Shown piece by piece: positions 1-8,500 of a stretch of 64,000 bases of DNA (its first letter is position 1; each line of letters begins with the position of its first letter). The position numbers were made by a program, and so were the translations under genes. The notes under the pieces were generated by a model, which had not been told where the DNA came from, ran no database searches, and saw only the letters and a list, made by a program, of their open reading frames with translations. The DNA comes from Aquimarina sp. AU58. GTDB taxonomy: Bacteria > Bacteroidota > Bacteroidia > Flavobacteriales > Flavobacteriaceae. The stretch lies in the NCBI RefSeq assembly GCF_900312745.1, contig NZ_OMPD01000014.1:2604001-2668000 (forward strand), in the 5' to 3' direction.

Positions 1-36
1 ATCGGTAATTTTAAAAAAATGTTATAATTTTTTTAC

Positions 37-1344
37 CTAACCAACGGCTTTCTTATAAACTGTAAGACAACGTTCTCGTGCCATTTTATGTTCTACCATA
101 GGTTGTGGATAGGTAAGCTCATTACTATCTTTTACCCAGGTATGGATATAGGAAAGTTGTTTATCGAATTTGGTGATTTGTGTAGTAGGATTAAAGATTC
201 TAAAATAAGGAGCTGCATCAACACCAGAACCGGCTGCCCATTGCCAGTTGCCTACATTAGCAGACATATCATAGTCTACTAGTTTTTCTGCAAAATAAGC
301 CTCACCCCACCGCCAGTCGATCAATAAATGCTTGCATAGAAAACTAGCAACCACCATGCGTACACGATTATGCATATAGCCTGTTTGATTAAGTTGACGC
401 ATCCCTGCATCTACTAATGGATACCCTGTTTGACCATTCATCCATTTTTCGAATTCTTGTTCGTTATTTCTCCATTCGATGCTATCATATTTCGGTTTAA
501 AAGAAGAGTCCTTTGTATACGGATAATGCCATAGGATTTGCATAAAAAACTCTCTCCAGATAAGCTCTGACCAAAATACCTGATTATCTTCGGCAATAGC
601 TTTTTTGATAATCGATCGAATTCCTACTGTTCCAAAACGTAGATGAGGACCTATTTTTGAAGTTCCGTTTTCTTTTGACGGGAAATTTCGGGTAGCCTCA
701 TAGTTTTGAATAAGGTGAGGTGAAATATCATAATCCGGAATTTTGATAGATGAGGTTATAAATCCCATTTCCTGTAATGTTACATTAGCAAGATCGGTAT
801 TCTTAACCAAATTATCCAGATATAACTTTGTAGAATGAATTTTTAATAAGGTGGGGTCAAATATTTCTTTCCATTTGTTTTTATAGGGGGTGTATACCAC
901 ATATGGATTGCCATCTTTTTTTACAATTTCATCTTTTTCAAATATCACTTGATCTTTAAATGTATGTAATTGAACGCTATGCGTTTGTAAAAGTTTTTTG
1001 ACTAGAGTATCTCTCTCTTTTGCATAGGGTTCGTAATCATGATTGGTGTATACCTGTTGTATTTCGTATTGAGAAATTAGGGTTTCAAAAACTGTTTTAG
1101 GAGTGCCGTAATAGAGCGATAAAGAACTTTTGTATTGATGTTGAAGTGCTAACCTCATTTTTTGCAGCGTTTCAAAAATAAAAGTTACCCGGGCATCATT
1201 TTTTGGTAGATGATCTAAAATGTGTGTATCAAAAATAAAAATGGGTAAGACTGGATACTTTCCTTTTAGTGCTTCGAGAAACCCTGTATTGTCATCTAAT
1301 CTAAGATCTCTTCTAAACCAGAATACAGCGACTTTCTTTCTCAT
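37..1344 (-). CDS. phrB: Deoxyribodipyrimidine photolyase (cryptochrome/photolyase family)
   Basis: FAD-dependent light-driven DNA repair enzyme that splits UV-induced pyrimidine dimers. At 435 residues it has the usual family length. Seen: the antenna-domain signature FWFRRDLRLDDN (8-19), IGPHLRFG (231-238) at the entry to the FAD domain, WREFF (263-267), GYPLVDAGMRQL (307-318), MHNRVRM (324-330) and DYDMSANVGNWQWAAG (357-372). W344 and W367 lie where class I CPD photolyases place electron-transfer tryptophans. It is the last gene of a three-gene minus-strand operon, one base after the SDR gene. The CPD rather than (6-4) specificity is inferred from overall resemblance, not from a decisive residue. 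Confidence 0.95.
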   Translation of the reverse strand: MRKKVAVFWFRRDLRLDDNTGFLEALKGKYPVLPIFIFDTHILDHLPKNDARVTFIFETLQKMRLALQHQYKSSLSLYYGTPKTVFETLISQYEIQQVYTNHDYEPYAKERDTLVKKLLQTHSVQLHTFKDQVIFEKDEIVKKDGNPYVVYTPYKNKWKEIFDPTLLKIHSTKLYLDNLVKNTDLANVTLQEMGFITSSIKIPDYDISPHLIQNYEATRNFPSKENGTSKIGPHLRFGTVGIRSIIKKAIAEDNQVFWSELIWREFFMQILWHYPYTKDSSFKPKYDSIEWRNNEQEFEKWMNGQTGYPLVDAGMRQLNQTGYMHNRVRMVVASFLCKHLLIDWRWGEAYFAEKLVDYDMSANVGNWQWAAGSGVDAAPYFRIFNPTTQITKFDKQLSYIHTWVKDSNELTYPQPMVEHKMARERCLTVYKKAVG

Positions 1345-1345
1345 A

Positions 1346-2044
1346 TTAGTTTACATTAAGAGTAGACATACCACCATCTACACCTATAACCTGACCTGTA
1401 ATCCAGCTACTATCATCACTTAACAAAAAACGTGCAATATTTGCGACATCTTCTGCTTGTCCTACACGTTTCATAGGATGACGATTATCCATAAGTTCTT
1501 TCTTTTTTTCATTACTTAATAATCCTTTTGCAAGAGGAGTATTGGTTAATGATGGTGCGATAACATTTACTCTAAATTTTGGAGCATATTCTGCAGCTAA
1601 TGCTTTTGCAAATCCTTCTATAGCACCTTTTGCAGCGGCAATACTGGTATGAAAAGGCATTCCGACCTTTACGGCTACGGTACTAAAAAATACTAAACTT
1701 GCTTGTTCAGAATTTTTTAATTTAGGAAGTAGGGCGTGTATGATTTTGACCAAAAACATAAAATTGATCTGCATGTCTTCTTCAAATACTTTTGGAGTTA
1801 ACATGTTGAAAGGCTTGAGATTAATACTACCCGGACAATATACAAAGCCATCGATTCTATCAGGAAGAACAGAAGTGTCGATTTCATCCTTCGATGCATC
1901 ATAAGGAATATGGGTTACTTCTAGATTTCCCAGATTCTCTGAAGTTCTTGAGGCAATAAAAATAGTATGCTCATTATATAGTTTAAGAGCAATTTCAAAA
2001 CCAATTCCGTGACTTCCACCTATAAGAAGAATATTTTTTCTCAT
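1346..2044 (-). CDS. SDR-family oxidoreductase lacking the catalytic tyrosine
   Basis: Short-chain dehydrogenase/reductase fold, 232 residues. The nucleotide-binding motif GGSHGIG is at residues 9-15 and the C-terminal part ends in the classical GxxxxVDGG-like segment near 217-225. The usual catalytic YxxxK should fall at residues 135-139, but the sequence there is I-A-A-A-K, so Lys139 and the Ser121 region are kept while the Tyr is Ile. From memory, SDRs that sit next to photolyases in Bacteroidota often share this degenerate site, so it is more likely a conserved variant than damage. It lies between the SRPBCC gene (10-base gap) and the photolyase (1-base gap), so co-transcription is likely. 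Substrate unknown. Confidence 0.88.
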   Translation of the reverse strand: MRKNILLIGGSHGIGFEIALKLYNEHTIFIASRTSENLGNLEVTHIPYDASKDEIDTSVLPDRIDGFVYCPGSINLKPFNMLTPKVFEEDMQINFMFLVKIIHALLPKLKNSEQASLVFFSTVAVKVGMPFHTSIAAAKGAIEGFAKALAAEYAPKFRVNVIAPSLTNTPLAKGLLSNEKKKELMDNRHPMKRVGQAEDVANIARFLLSDDSSWITGQVIGVDGGMSTLNVN

Positions 2045-2054
2045 TATTTAAGTT

Positions 2055-2549
2055 TTACACAAATATAATTTCATTATTTGCTTTGGATTCTAATGTTCCG
2101 AATAATTCGATTAATTTCTTTTTGCGATATTCAAACACTTCCTTTAATCTTGGTTTTACAATCATAGGGTGAATTAATTGACCTAATATCCCGAACGGTA
2201 TTTTATAATCTATAATATCTTCCATTTCAATACCACCAGGAATTTCTTTAATGAAGTGTTTATGATGCCATAGCGAGTAGGGACCAAATCGTTGTTCGTC
2301 TACAAAATATTCCTTGTTCTTTACGTGTGTTATTTCTGTAACCCATTTGTTTTTGATTCCTGCGATTGGAGTAACAATATATTGTATGATCTGACCAGGG
2401 TACATTTTACGATCAGCACCTGATAAAACCTGAAATTTCATATATTCTGGCGTTATGGTTTTTAGGTTTTTCGGATCCGAAAGAAATTCCCAGGCTTTTT
2501 CTATAGATATAGGAAGGTGTTGTTTTGTTTTTAATGTATAGATTTTCAT
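2055..2549 (-). CDS. SRPBCC (START-like) family protein, photolyase operon
   Basis: 164-residue protein of the SRPBCC/START-like ligand-binding superfamily. Seen: the N-terminal strand-helix pattern with PISIEKAWEFLSDPKNL (14-30), a central WVTEITHV strand, and the closing long helix ending KPRLKEVFEYRKKKL, typical of small single-domain members. Relatives are often labelled 'cell division inhibitor' and occur with photolyase and SDR genes, but no ligand or enzymatic role is established. It is the first gene of the minus-strand operon SRPBCC-SDR-photolyase and starts about 20 bases downstream of a good -7 box and an inverted repeat that may be an operator. Confidence 0.85.
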   Translation of the reverse strand: MKIYTLKTKQHLPISIEKAWEFLSDPKNLKTITPEYMKFQVLSGADRKMYPGQIIQYIVTPIAGIKNKWVTEITHVKNKEYFVDEQRFGPYSLWHHKHFIKEIPGGIEMEDIIDYKIPFGILGQLIHPMIVKPRLKEVFEYRKKKLIELFGTLESKANNEIIFV

Positions 2550-2569
2550 AGCTTACGAAAGTATACCAA

Positions 2570-2577
2570 CAAATGTA
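2570..2577 (-). promoter_or_regulatory. Bacteroidota -7 promoter element for the photolyase operon
   Basis: Read on the minus strand this is TACATTTG, an exact match to the Bacteroidota -7 consensus TAnnTTTG, 20 bases upstream of the SRPBCC start codon. No clear TTG -33 element is found at the expected 19-22 base distance. That position is occupied by an inverted repeat, which suggests an activator-dependent or repressible promoter. Confidence 0.5.
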
Positions 2578-2583
2578 TGAATT

Positions 2584-2619
2584 TTTTGTTTAACTTATAG
2601 TGATTTTTGTTAAACAAAA
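2584..2619. promoter_or_regulatory. 11-bp perfect inverted repeat, candidate operator of the photorepair operon
   Basis: The arms TTTTGTTTAAC (2584-2594) and GTTAAACAAAA (2609-2619) are perfect inverted repeats with a 14-base spacer. They lie between the stop of the upstream gene and the -7 box of the SRPBCC gene, covering the region where -33 should be. No T-run follows on the minus strand, so a terminator is unlikely. Light- or cobalamin-responsive MerR regulators often control photolyase operons in bacteria, so such a regulator is one candidate (inference only). Confidence 0.5.
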
Positions 2620-2634
2620 TAAGGATAAGCTTTA

Positions 2635-2991
2635 TCAGAAAAAACTTTTCGCCCAGGATTTTGCTTCTTCTAGCGTACTAAAAAACGCAAAGGATTTACC
2701 GTATAATGGCTGTTCTAGAATAGCTTTGTCTCTTTCTTTATCGTTACTAGATACAATTGCCAATCCTTTCATGTTGTCTAATAAACCTTGTTTATATATA
2801 TCTGGAGAGACTTTGTGCTCATACTTACGATGGCTAATCATTATAAAATTCTTTGTTTCATAATGCTTTTTAAGTTTACCTCTTAATATTGAAGCTTTAT
2901 TAAGTGAAAATTCTACATTTTCATTAATAGTAAGTATAGCATATTGATCGTATAGGTCTATTTTACAAAATTCATTAGAAAAATGCTCCAT
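2635..2991 (-). CDS. Hypothetical protein, STAS/SpoIIAA-like fold suspected
   Basis: 118-residue soluble protein with no signal peptide or membrane segment. The pattern of an N-terminal beta pair (DLYDQYAILTINENV), a helix (NKASILRGKLKKHY), a strand (NFIMISHRKY) and a C-terminal TLEEAKSWAKSF helix resembles small STAS/SEC14-like proteins common in Flavobacteria, in which 'A..S.L.EA..W' ends the domain. No catalytic motif is evident. It stands alone upstream of the photolyase operon, 146 bases from the aquaporin gene, on the same strand. The family assignment rests on general pattern only. Confidence 0.55.
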   Translation of the reverse strand: MEHFSNEFCKIDLYDQYAILTINENVEFSLNKASILRGKLKKHYETKNFIMISHRKYEHKVSPDIYKQGLLDNMKGLAIVSSNDKERDKAILEQPLYGKSFAFFSTLEEAKSWAKSFF

Positions 2992-3137
2992 TGGGGGATA
3001 TGGGTATTGTTTATTAATTGTAAATATATGTTAAAAAGAATGATTTTTATATGGTGTAATACCAAAAAAGCAGTTTATGTGAATAAAGTAATGGGTACTA
3101 TAACTTAAATAGGCTTAGATTTTAAGCTTACTATTGT

Positions 3138-3797
3138 TTAACAATCTGTACAGCAATTATCGGGTTTTACCAGCTTACAGGTTAAAACAGCCAATAATGC
3201 ACCTAGAACAGGAGCAATAAAATATAGCCATTGATGCTCCCAATGACCTGATAATAAAGCGGGCCCCAGTGATCTGGCGGGGTTCATTGACGCATTAGTC
3301 ATCGGGCCAGCAAACATAGCTTCGAGTAGTACAACTCCTCCAATTGCTATTCCGGCCATAGTACCCGTTTCTTTAGAGCCTGTAGAAACATTGATGATAA
3401 CAACCATAAGAAAATAAGTGAGTAATGCCTCTAGAACGAATGCTCTTAGATCATCGAATGCTGGTAGAGTACCGCCAAGAAATTCACTTTCAGGAAATAA
3501 AAAGAGTAGAATACTACTAGCCACTATGGCACCAATACATTGAGCAGCAATATACTTAGGTACTTCTTTCCATTCAAATTTTTTGGCATATGCAAATGCA
3601 ATAGTAACTGCAGGGTTAAAATGTGCTCCGGATATTTCTCCAAAGGCATAAATCATTGCCATTACAATAAGCCCCCAGGTAATTGCAACACCAACGTGAG
3701 TGACATCTCCACCAGTGACTTCATTAATAGTCATGGCACCGGTACCACAAAATACCATACTAAAGGTTCCTATACTTTCGGATATATATTTTCTCAT
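3138..3797 (-). CDS. Aquaporin / MIP family channel
   Basis: Membrane channel of the major intrinsic protein family, conducting water or small uncharged solutes across the inner membrane. At 219 residues it has the six-helix, two-half-helix layout. Both NPA boxes are intact: HFNPAVTIA (NPA 61-63) and MNPARSLGPA (NPA 172-174), the second followed by the Arg (175) of the selectivity filter. The GHWEHQWLYFIAPVLGA segment before the last helix is typical. Unusually it ends in a cysteine cluster, DNCCTDC, which could bind metal or be redox active (inference). Water versus glycerol selectivity cannot be decided by eye. It appears monocistronic. Confidence 0.92.
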   Translation of the reverse strand: MRKYISESIGTFSMVFCGTGAMTINEVTGGDVTHVGVAITWGLIVMAMIYAFGEISGAHFNPAVTIAFAYAKKFEWKEVPKYIAAQCIGAIVASSILLFLFPESEFLGGTLPAFDDLRAFVLEALLTYFLMVVIINVSTGSKETGTMAGIAIGGVVLLEAMFAGPMTNASMNPARSLGPALLSGHWEHQWLYFIAPVLGALLAVLTCKLVKPDNCCTDC

Positions 3798-3918
3798 TAC
3801 TTTTTTATAATGATCGCAAATATACTATTAGTTATTTTAAGTTTTTGTTAACCTTTAATGTATGTTGTAATCCTTATTTTCGTCATTAAGTAATTTAAAC
3901 CAAACTAAACTAACTACA

Positions 3919-4761
3919 ATGAAAAAGATCATCTTATTTCTTTCTATGGCTTTATTTTCTTTAGGAATTGAAGCTCAGGTAAAAGCACCACAACCAAGTC
4001 CTGCTTCTAAAATAGAACAGGTTATTGGGTTGACAGATGTTTCTGTTGAATATTCTCGCCCTAGTATGCGAGGAAGAGCTATTTTTGGAAATTTAGTGCC
4101 TTATGATAAGCTATGGAGAACAGGAGCTAATAAAAATACTCAAATTACATTTAGCGATGATGTAAAAGTTGCTGGTAAAGAGTTAAAAAAAGGAACATAT
4201 GCAATTTTCACAAAACCAGGTAAAGAAAATTGGGAAGTAATTTTTTATAGTGATGCAAACAATTGGGGTACTCCACAAAAATGGGATGATACCAAAGTAG
4301 CAGCTACTGCAACTGTAAAATCAAATACAATCCCTATGAATGTAGAGACATTTACAATCATGTTTAGTGATTTTAAAATGGATTCTGCAGTTATGAATTT
4401 TATTTGGGCAAACACAGAAGCTGCAGTTACGATAACAACTGCAGCAAAATCACAAACTATTGCCAGTATCGAAAAAACTATGGCAGGTCCTACCGATAGA
4501 GATCACTACCTGGCAGCTACTTTTTACAAAGATTCTGGTGATTTTGCAAAAGCAAAAGAACATATTGATAAAGCGATATCACTACGTAAAGAGCCTGCTT
4601 TTTGGTACCATAGACAACAATCTTTGATTTATTCTTTGGCCGGAGATAAAGATGGGGCAATAAAAGCAGCAAAAACTTCGTTAGAGTTAGCAGAGAAGGC
4701 AGGAAATGCCGACTATGTTAAAATGAATAAAGATTCCCTTGCAGAGTGGGGAGCCAAATAA
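3919..4761 (+). CDS. Secreted DUF2911 protein with C-terminal TPR-like helices
   Basis: 280 residues beginning with a Sec signal peptide (MKKIILFLSMALFSLGIEAQ, cleavage near residue 20). Residues about 25-165 match the DUF2911 domain of Bacteroidota: an early SVEYSRPSMRGRAIFG stretch, then LWRTGANKNTQITF and KGTYAIFTKPG. The C-terminal third holds helical hairpins with TPR spacing (DRDHYLAATFYKDSGDFAKA, then AFWYHRQQSLIYSLAGDKDG). Such proteins are predicted periplasmic and have no known function. It is monocistronic and ends in a strong hairpin terminator 25 bases after the stop. Confidence 0.88.
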   Translation: MKKIILFLSMALFSLGIEAQVKAPQPSPASKIEQVIGLTDVSVEYSRPSMRGRAIFGNLVPYDKLWRTGANKNTQITFSDDVKVAGKELKKGTYAIFTKPGKENWEVIFYSDANNWGTPQKWDDTKVAATATVKSNTIPMNVETFTIMFSDFKMDSAVMNFIWANTEAAVTITTAAKSQTIASIEKTMAGPTDRDHYLAATFYKDSGDFAKAKEHIDKAISLRKEPAFWYHRQQSLIYSLAGDKDGAIKAAKTSLELAEKAGNADYVKMNKDSLAEWGAK

Positions 4762-4786
4762 ACACTCTTTTTCACACACAAATCAT

Positions 4787-4814
4787 AAAAGCGTTCCATT
4801 TGGAACGCTTTTTT
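4787..4814 (+). terminator. Rho-independent terminator of the DUF2911 gene
   Basis: The 12-bp perfect stem AAAAGCGTTCCA / TGGAACGCTTTT with a two-base loop ends in a T-run, 25 bases after the stop codon. The A-run on the 5' side lets it also work for a transcript coming from the right. Confidence 0.85.
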
Positions 4815-4819
4815 GTTTT

Positions 4820-5006
4820 CTAATCTTCCTCCTCCATAAAGAAAATATCTTCTACATGTTTTTTGAAAAGCTGGGCAATTTTTAAGGCAAGAACTGTTGA
4901 TGGGATATATTTATACCTTTTCCATAGCATTAATCGTTTGCCTGCTACCTCCTTTTTTGGCTAAATCGGCTTGAGATTTATAGTAAGCTAAAACCCTTTA
5001 TTTTGA
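4820..5006 (-). pseudogene. Decayed XRE-family (YozG-like) HTH regulator
   Basis: Minus-strand reading recovers, in pieces, a short Cro/CI-type regulator: KSQADLAKK..GGSRQTINAMEKG, then after a one-base frameshift KYIPSTVLALKIAQLFKKH and VEDIFFMEEED followed by a stop at 4820-4822. The N-terminus also needs a one-base correction (stop in frame just before RVLAYYKSQAD), and a residue or two is missing around K-G-G-S, where intact relatives read KVGVSR. The intact family is about 65-70 residues long, is named after B. subtilis YozG and often pairs with a small membrane protein. Several independent lesions indicate a dead gene. Confidence 0.72.
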
Positions 5007-5108
5007 AGCAAAAGAAGGTAATATTTACATATTATATGGTAATATGACACCATTTCTTTTTTCCTATAATATTTAACTTTAACCTCTAACTCTAACTCAA
5101 GCTTAACA

Positions 5109-5225
5109 ATGAAAACAACCAACTTCTTCTATAATATCTTACACCCAGATATTAAGATATCAAAATCAGAAACATTACACCTTTATTTAAGTAACGCCTT
5201 AATATATAACCATAGTAAATACTAA
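5109..5225 (+). CDS. Doubtful 38-residue ORF in gene-poor region
   Basis: An ATG-initiated ORF of 38 codons (starts MKTTNFFYNILHPDIK, ends NHSKY). It has no recognisable family, no membrane segment and no clear promoter. It sits beside the decayed HTH gene, so it may be part of the same decaying stretch. Listed for completeness because nothing else explains this interval. Confidence 0.15.
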   Translation: MKTTNFFYNILHPDIKISKSETLHLYLSNALIYNHSKY

Positions 5226-5316
5226 GGTATATCAGGTTACCAATTTCCGAACAATAGTGTAATCATTTTTACAACTTCTGGCTCTTTTATAGGGGCATTA
5301 TTTTCTTATATGGTTT

Positions 5317-5356
5317 TATCATTACATAAATCATTTTTGATTTATGTAATATGATA
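5317..5356. repeat. Long imperfect hairpin
   Basis: The left arm TATCATTACATAAATCA (5317-5333) pairs with the right arm at 5338-5356 over all 17 bases, with a two-base insertion in the right arm and a four-base loop. No T-run follows. It could be an RNA structure, a protein-binding palindrome or a remnant of a small mobile element. Confidence 0.5.
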
Positions 5357-5374
5357 GAAATCTGGCTAAGAATG

Positions 5375-5408
5375 CTTGATTTAGTCGATAAAATCAAGTC
5401 ATTTTTTG
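5375..5408 (+). terminator. Terminator-like hairpin upstream of the secreted propeller gene
   Basis: The stem CTTGATTT (5375-5382) / AAATCAAG (5391-5398) has an eight-base loop and is followed by TCATTTTTTG. It is weak and AT-rich. There is no intact gene just upstream for it to terminate, so it could instead be a leader structure. Confidence 0.35.
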
Positions 5409-5542
5409 CGAGAAAAGAATTTAAAAATAACACATAAATACAATTAAACTCTAAACCAAAAATACAGTAAGCCTACTTAACCAAACAAACAATTCTAAAA
5501 TTAGATCATTATTCGAACACAAACATTCTAAAATATACAATT

Positions 5543-8500
5543 ATGAGAAAAAAAATTCTTATCAGTGCATTTTTATCTTTGTCTCTAAGTGGTAGTTTGT
5601 CTCTGTCTGCTCAAGAAGATAAAAGAACACCAGAGGCAATAGATGCTGAAAAAATTCATGAAATGCTTTTACGAAATGACAACCTTCTAGAAGTAGATAA
5701 AGCTATAAAAGCTTATAATATGAAGTATGCCAGTAAAGAAAATGGAAATACTTCTATACCGGGTAGAATTATGAGGTTATATGGTTTTAAACGTTCTCGA
5801 GCAAATATCAATGGAGAATATAAGCCTGTTGACATGAACAAGACTATGCGCGAGTATACTGCTAAAAAAACATCAAAATTTGCTTCAAAATCTGCTGCTT
5901 CGTGGACAGAAATGGGACCTCGATCAAGTGCTAATGTTACAGGACACTGGGCTCCTGGTATTGGGCGAATAGATGTTATTGAAGTAAATCCTAATAACAA
6001 AAACCAAATTTTTATAGGTGCACCAACAGGAGGGTTATGGAAAACTACCGATGGAGGAGCTAACTGGCAATGTTTAACAGATGGTATATCTGTTATTGGC
6101 ATTGCAGGAATGGCAATAGATTGGAACAACCCAAATGTTATTTATATCGGTATAGGAGATAAAGATGATAATAAAACAAATTCTATAGGTGTCCTAAAAT
6201 CAACAGATGGAGGAAGTTCCTGGAACACTACAGGTTTAAGTTTTACCAGATCCGAGGGAACACATATCAGAAGTATGGTTATGCACCCTACGGACTCTAA
6301 CACTATTTTTGTTGGTTTTAGTCATGGAATACAAAAAACAACCGATGGAGGAACTACTTGGACAAAAGTTTTAGATTCTGGCTGGCATGAGAAAATAGAT
6401 GATATCGAGTTTAAACCCGGAAACCCTAATACTGTATATGCCGTAAGTTATGGAAGCAACAAATTCTATAAATCAACCAATGGAGGAAGTAGTTTTACAG
6501 AAAAATCAGTAGGATTACCTTCTGACTCAAGAATGCTGCTAGCCGTAACAGAAGCAAACCCTAACTATATATATTGCATGACAACAAAAGGTATATATAG
6601 ATCTACAGATAGCGGAGAGTCTTTTAGTAGAAGAGGATCTTATCCTGCTAAGGGTACCGGAACATATTATATGTATGCTGTTGCTGCCTCTCAAACTAAT
6701 GCCGAACTCATACATGTAGGAGAACAAAATTCATATCGATCAACTAATGGTGGTAGTAGCTTTGTAAAAACTACAGAATGGCAGTACGGTAATAATATTG
6801 GATATACACATCCAGATTTTCATGTTATGAAATATATAGGTGACACTTTTTATGTAGGAACAGATGGATTAATATGTACTAGCCAAGATGATGGAGATTC
6901 CTGGACTAATATAACAGAAGGAATTGGCAATAGACAATTTAATAAATTAGCGGTTAGCCGTACTAATGGTAATGTTATCGCTTTAGGTTCCCAGGATAAC
7001 GGAACTACTGTATACACAGACGGAGATTGGCACGAATGGTTAGGTGCTGATGGAAGTGATCCTTTGATTGATGTAAATAATGAGAAAATCATGTATGGAT
7101 GCGAACAAAATGCAGGTGATTTACATAAATCCATAAATGGTGGTTATAATAACGGTAATGTATCTGTTACCAATCCAAACCGTAACGGAGGCGCATTTGT
7201 TACTCCGCTTACAAACACCTCTGACAACACTATATTTCTTGGAGCAGGAGATGTGTATCGATCAACTGATGGAATGCAATCCTGGGATAAACTATCTTCA
7301 TTCGGATGGGGATGGGACAATGGTTCTGGATCTAACTTTAGAATTGGAGCACTAGGTGTTTGTTTTAATGACTCTAATGTAATATATGCCAGTGAAACTT
7401 GGGATATTGACATTCGTGTATCTAAAAATGGTGGTTCTAGCTGGACAAAAATCAGTAATGGATTACCTACTGGTCTCGGAATTAAATATATTGCAGTACA
7501 TCCTACCAAAGCCAATAAAGTAGCAGTAACGCTATCAGGATATACCCAGGGAGAAAAAGTATATGTTTCAGAAGATTACGGTAGTAGCTGGACAAATTAT
7601 TCTGGCTCATTACCTAATTTACCTGCCAACTGCGCAGTATGGGATAAAACAAAAGATGGGCTATACATTGGTATGGACTCTGGTGTATTTTATAGAGACA
7701 ATACAATGTCTGATTTTGATCCATATTTTACCGGAATGCCTAATGTTATAGTAAGTGAATTAGATATTCATAAAGGAGTTGGTAAAATTAGAGCGGCAAC
7801 CTATGGTCGTGGATTATGGGAAGCTCCCTTATACTCAGGGTCTTCTGGAGGAGACTCAGAAGCACCTACTGCTCCAACCAACCTAACCGCCTCTAATATA
7901 ACTAAAACGTCGGTATCATTATCTTGGGCTGCGTCGACTGATAATATAGGAGTATCCAAATATGATATTTACCAAGATAATTCTATGGTAACTTCTGTAA
8001 CAACTACAACGACTACTGTAACAGGATTGACAGCTAATACAACATACCGATTCAAAATAAAAGCCAAAGATGTTGCAGGTAATACATCAGGATATAGTAA
8101 TACCGTAGATGTTAAAACCACTAATGGTGGTGGGAATACGTATTGTACAGCGACTAGCAAAAATAGTAACGATGAATATATTGGTCGAGTACAATTAGGA
8201 AGTATTGACAAAAGTTCTAATGCTGGAACTAATGGATACAGTGATTATACATCAGAATCCACTAACCTATCCAAAGGCTCTTCTAACATGATTACTATTA
8301 CTCCTAAGTGGTCATCAAACGAATATTCAGAAGGATATAGTGTATGGATTGATTATAATCAGGATGGTGATTTTAATGATTCTGGAGAACAAATATGGAA
8401 AAAAGATCCATCAAAAGACAATCCTGTAAAAGGAAGTTTTACTGTTCCTAATAATGCAAAAGAAGGTAACACAAGAATGCGAGTATCCATGGAGTATAAC

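Larger units (their letters stand above)
5226..5542. other. Non-coding interval with hairpins and an A/C-rich leader
   Basis: No supported gene. It contains a long-stem hairpin (5317-5356), a terminator-like hairpin (5375-5408) and, from about 5440, an A/C-rich, probably unstructured leader running into the start codon of the large secreted protein. Such leaders are common in front of highly expressed Flavobacteria genes without a Shine-Dalgarno sequence. Confidence 0.5.

Noticed and set aside
4762..5542. Considered a transposon scar because of the HTH remains and hairpins
   Set aside because: No transposase fragment, terminal inverted repeats or target-site duplication could be found, so only the individual pieces are reported.
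5900..7850. Repeated short motifs in the secreted propeller gene, possible tandem repeat or CRISPR-like array
   Set aside because: The repeats are protein-level Asp-box motifs (SxDGGxxW) at irregular distances inside one open frame, with no conserved DNA repeat or spacer structure.
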